DNA of 39,269 bases, from positions 1-39,269 of the forward strand of contig JAETTP010000020.1 of assembly GCA_021769035.1 (NCBI GenBank), read 5' to 3'. The notes under the pieces are model-generated. The model saw only the letters and a list, made by a program, of their open reading frames with translations. It did not search any database and was not told where the DNA came from. Below, piece by piece: positions 38,865 through 39,269 of this stretch (position 1 is its first letter; every line of letters starts with the position of its first letter). The translations under genes were made by a program, and so were the position numbers. Origin of the DNA: Bacillota bacterium (GTDB taxonomy: Bacteria; Bacillota; Dehalobacteriia; UBA4068; UBA4997).

Positions 38865-38908
38865 AACAAGCCTACTTCCTGATTGGGGCAGGGAGGTAGG
38901 CTTGTTGG
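38865..38908 (-). terminator. minus-strand hairpin terminator past module 2
   Basis: AACAAGCCTACTTCCT (38865-38880) pairs with AGGGAGGTAGGCTTGTT (38890-38906). On the minus strand it is followed by T5, so it would stop transcripts reading through module 2 from the right. Confidence 0.7.
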
Positions 38909-38932
38909 CGGAAATAAATTAAGTTGCATATC

Positions 38933-38961
38933 TTGACAAAATTGATTGCATAGGTTAAAAT
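38933..38961 (+). promoter_or_regulatory. promoter for antisense RNA, module 2
   Basis: TTGACA (38933-38938), 17-bp spacer, TAAAAT (38956-38961). Confidence 0.8.
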
Positions 38962-38967
38962 ATAAAT

Positions 38968-39050
38968 AGTAAGGCACCACAGATAAGCGGTTAGCCTAAG
39001 TGGAAATTTTTATTAACAAAATCGTCACTGTGGCTTAGTGGCGATTTTTT
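38968..39050 (+). ncRNA. putative antitoxin antisense RNA, module 2 (about 80 nt)
   Basis: The RNA starts about 7 nt after the -10 box, carries GCGGTTAGCC (38987-38996), and ends at AATCGTCACT (39020-39029) paired with AGTGGCGATT (39037-39046) then T4. It overlaps the last five codons of the opposing small ORF. The arrangement is the same as in module 1. Confidence 0.62.
39019..39050. terminator. shared hairpin, module 2
   Basis: AATCGTCACT/AGTGGCGATT with one G-U pair and a 7-nt loop; T-run on the plus strand. On the minus strand T is fewer, and the stronger stop at 38865-38908 lies beyond. Confidence 0.7.
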
Positions 39051-39118
39051 CTATGTGTAAGTCGTATCTCAATACTAATCGTAAAACGACCAATATGAAA
39101 AGTCAATCTTACTGGCAT
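39035..39118 (-). CDS. 27-aa basic amphipathic peptide of module 2
   Basis: ATG 39118 follows AAAGGGGGTGAGG. The peptide begins MPVRLTFHIGRFTISIEIRL and ends THRKNRH: alternating hydrophobic residues and a basic tail rather than a classical membrane helix. It has exactly the same length (27 codons), orientation, convergent RNA and GCGGTTAGCC repeats as module 1. The leader can fold ACCCC onto the GGGGT of its SD. By analogy it is a type I toxin-like gene, but the peptide itself is unlike the known hydrophobic toxins, so an unrelated regulatory peptide is possible. Confidence 0.6.
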   Translation of the reverse strand: MPVRLTFHIGRFTISIEIRLTHRKNRH

Positions 39119-39170
39119 AGTGCCTCACCCCCTTTCGTTCTTAATGGGGTTTGTTGGCTAACCGCCTACC

Positions 39171-39199
39171 GTTTTAAGTGAACACTTAGCGATTTGCAA
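39171..39199 (-). promoter_or_regulatory. promoter of the module 2 small ORF
   Basis: On the minus strand TTGCAA (39194-39199), 17 bp, TAAAAC (39171-39176), giving a leader of about 45 nt. The last 70 bases of the window hold no gene I can support; CACTTAGC (about 39183) and GCTTAGTG (about 39230) form a loose inverted repeat. Confidence 0.55.
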
Positions 39200-39269
39200 G
39201 CCTGAGCATAGCGAAAGGCGAAGCAAGAGCTTAGTGTGAACAAATATCGCAGGTGTAATTTATAACGAG

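Larger units (their letters stand above)
38987..39165. repeat. inverted GCGGTTAGCC repeat of module 2
   Basis: GCGGTTAGCC (38987-38996) and GGCTAACCGC (39156-39165) are perfect inverted complements, the same 10-nt core as in module 1, at the same relative places. Confidence 0.75.

Overview
The window looks like chromosomal DNA of an anaerobic member of the Bacillota (Clostridia or Negativicutes grade; genus not resolvable by eye). The evidence is near-consensus SigA promoters, strong AGGAGG ribosome sites with frequent TTG/GTG starts, CCA-encoding tRNA genes, an SLH-anchored surface protein, stalk-domain and PepSY secreted proteins, and a 2-hydroxyacyl-CoA dehydratase activase system typical of strict anaerobes. 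Most genes are G+C-moderate housekeeping genes. The last ~4 kb (35.1-39.2 kb) is clearly more A+T-rich and looks accessory.

Layout. 0-1.3 kb: a structured leader, a SatP/YaaH-type transporter, then tRNA-Ser(UGA), tRNA-Ser(GCU) and tRNA-Arg(ACG) behind a perfect promoter. 1.3-1.6 kb: a non-coding stretch with four DnaA-box-like 9-mers spaced about one helical turn apart plus two inverted repeats. 1.6-5.6 kb: sbcD-sbcC. 5.6-8.7 kb: a 27-codon hydrophobic ORF with an antisense RNA, then (minus strand) glnS, a DtxR/MntR repressor and an Rrf2 Fe-S-type regulator. 8.8-15.0 kb: M18 aminopeptidase, topB, a stalk/PepSY protein with a Cys/His repeat tail, an unknown coiled-coil protein and RidA. 15.2-22.2 kb: a complete F-type ATP synthase operon, atpI-B-E-F-H-A-G-D-C, with promoter and terminator. 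22.3-28.2 kb: a radical SAM protein coupled to a small membrane protein (minus strand), divergent from a double activase (981 aa) and its dehydratase-like partner (482 aa). 28.2-34.9 kb: a 42-codon hydrophobic ORF with antisense RNA, a 1765-aa SLH/Ig-like surface protein and a secreted 275-aa protein. 35.1-38.6 kb: an ECF-type sigma factor, a membrane anti-sigma candidate and two exported proteins, one a papain-like cysteine protease. 38.6-39.27 kb: a G+C-rich structured block and a third small-ORF/antisense module.

Two readings seem most worth following. First, three small modules (5.6, 28.2 and 39.0 kb) share one design: a 27-42 codon ORF with a strong SD on the minus strand, and a convergent short RNA on the plus strand. 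In each, both promoters have 17-bp spacers, a bidirectional hairpin lies where the two transcripts meet, and inverted repeats would let the ORF mRNA's 5' leader pair with its own 3' part. This fits type I toxin-antitoxin loci; two of the modules share the same 10-nt core (GCGGTTAGCC). Second, the sigma-factor locus carries two nearly identical ~35-bp promoter-like blocks, one before the anti-sigma gene and one before the secreted protease. The regulator's own target promoter can therefore be read directly from the sequence. All functional statements are from sequence reading alone; no database search was run.
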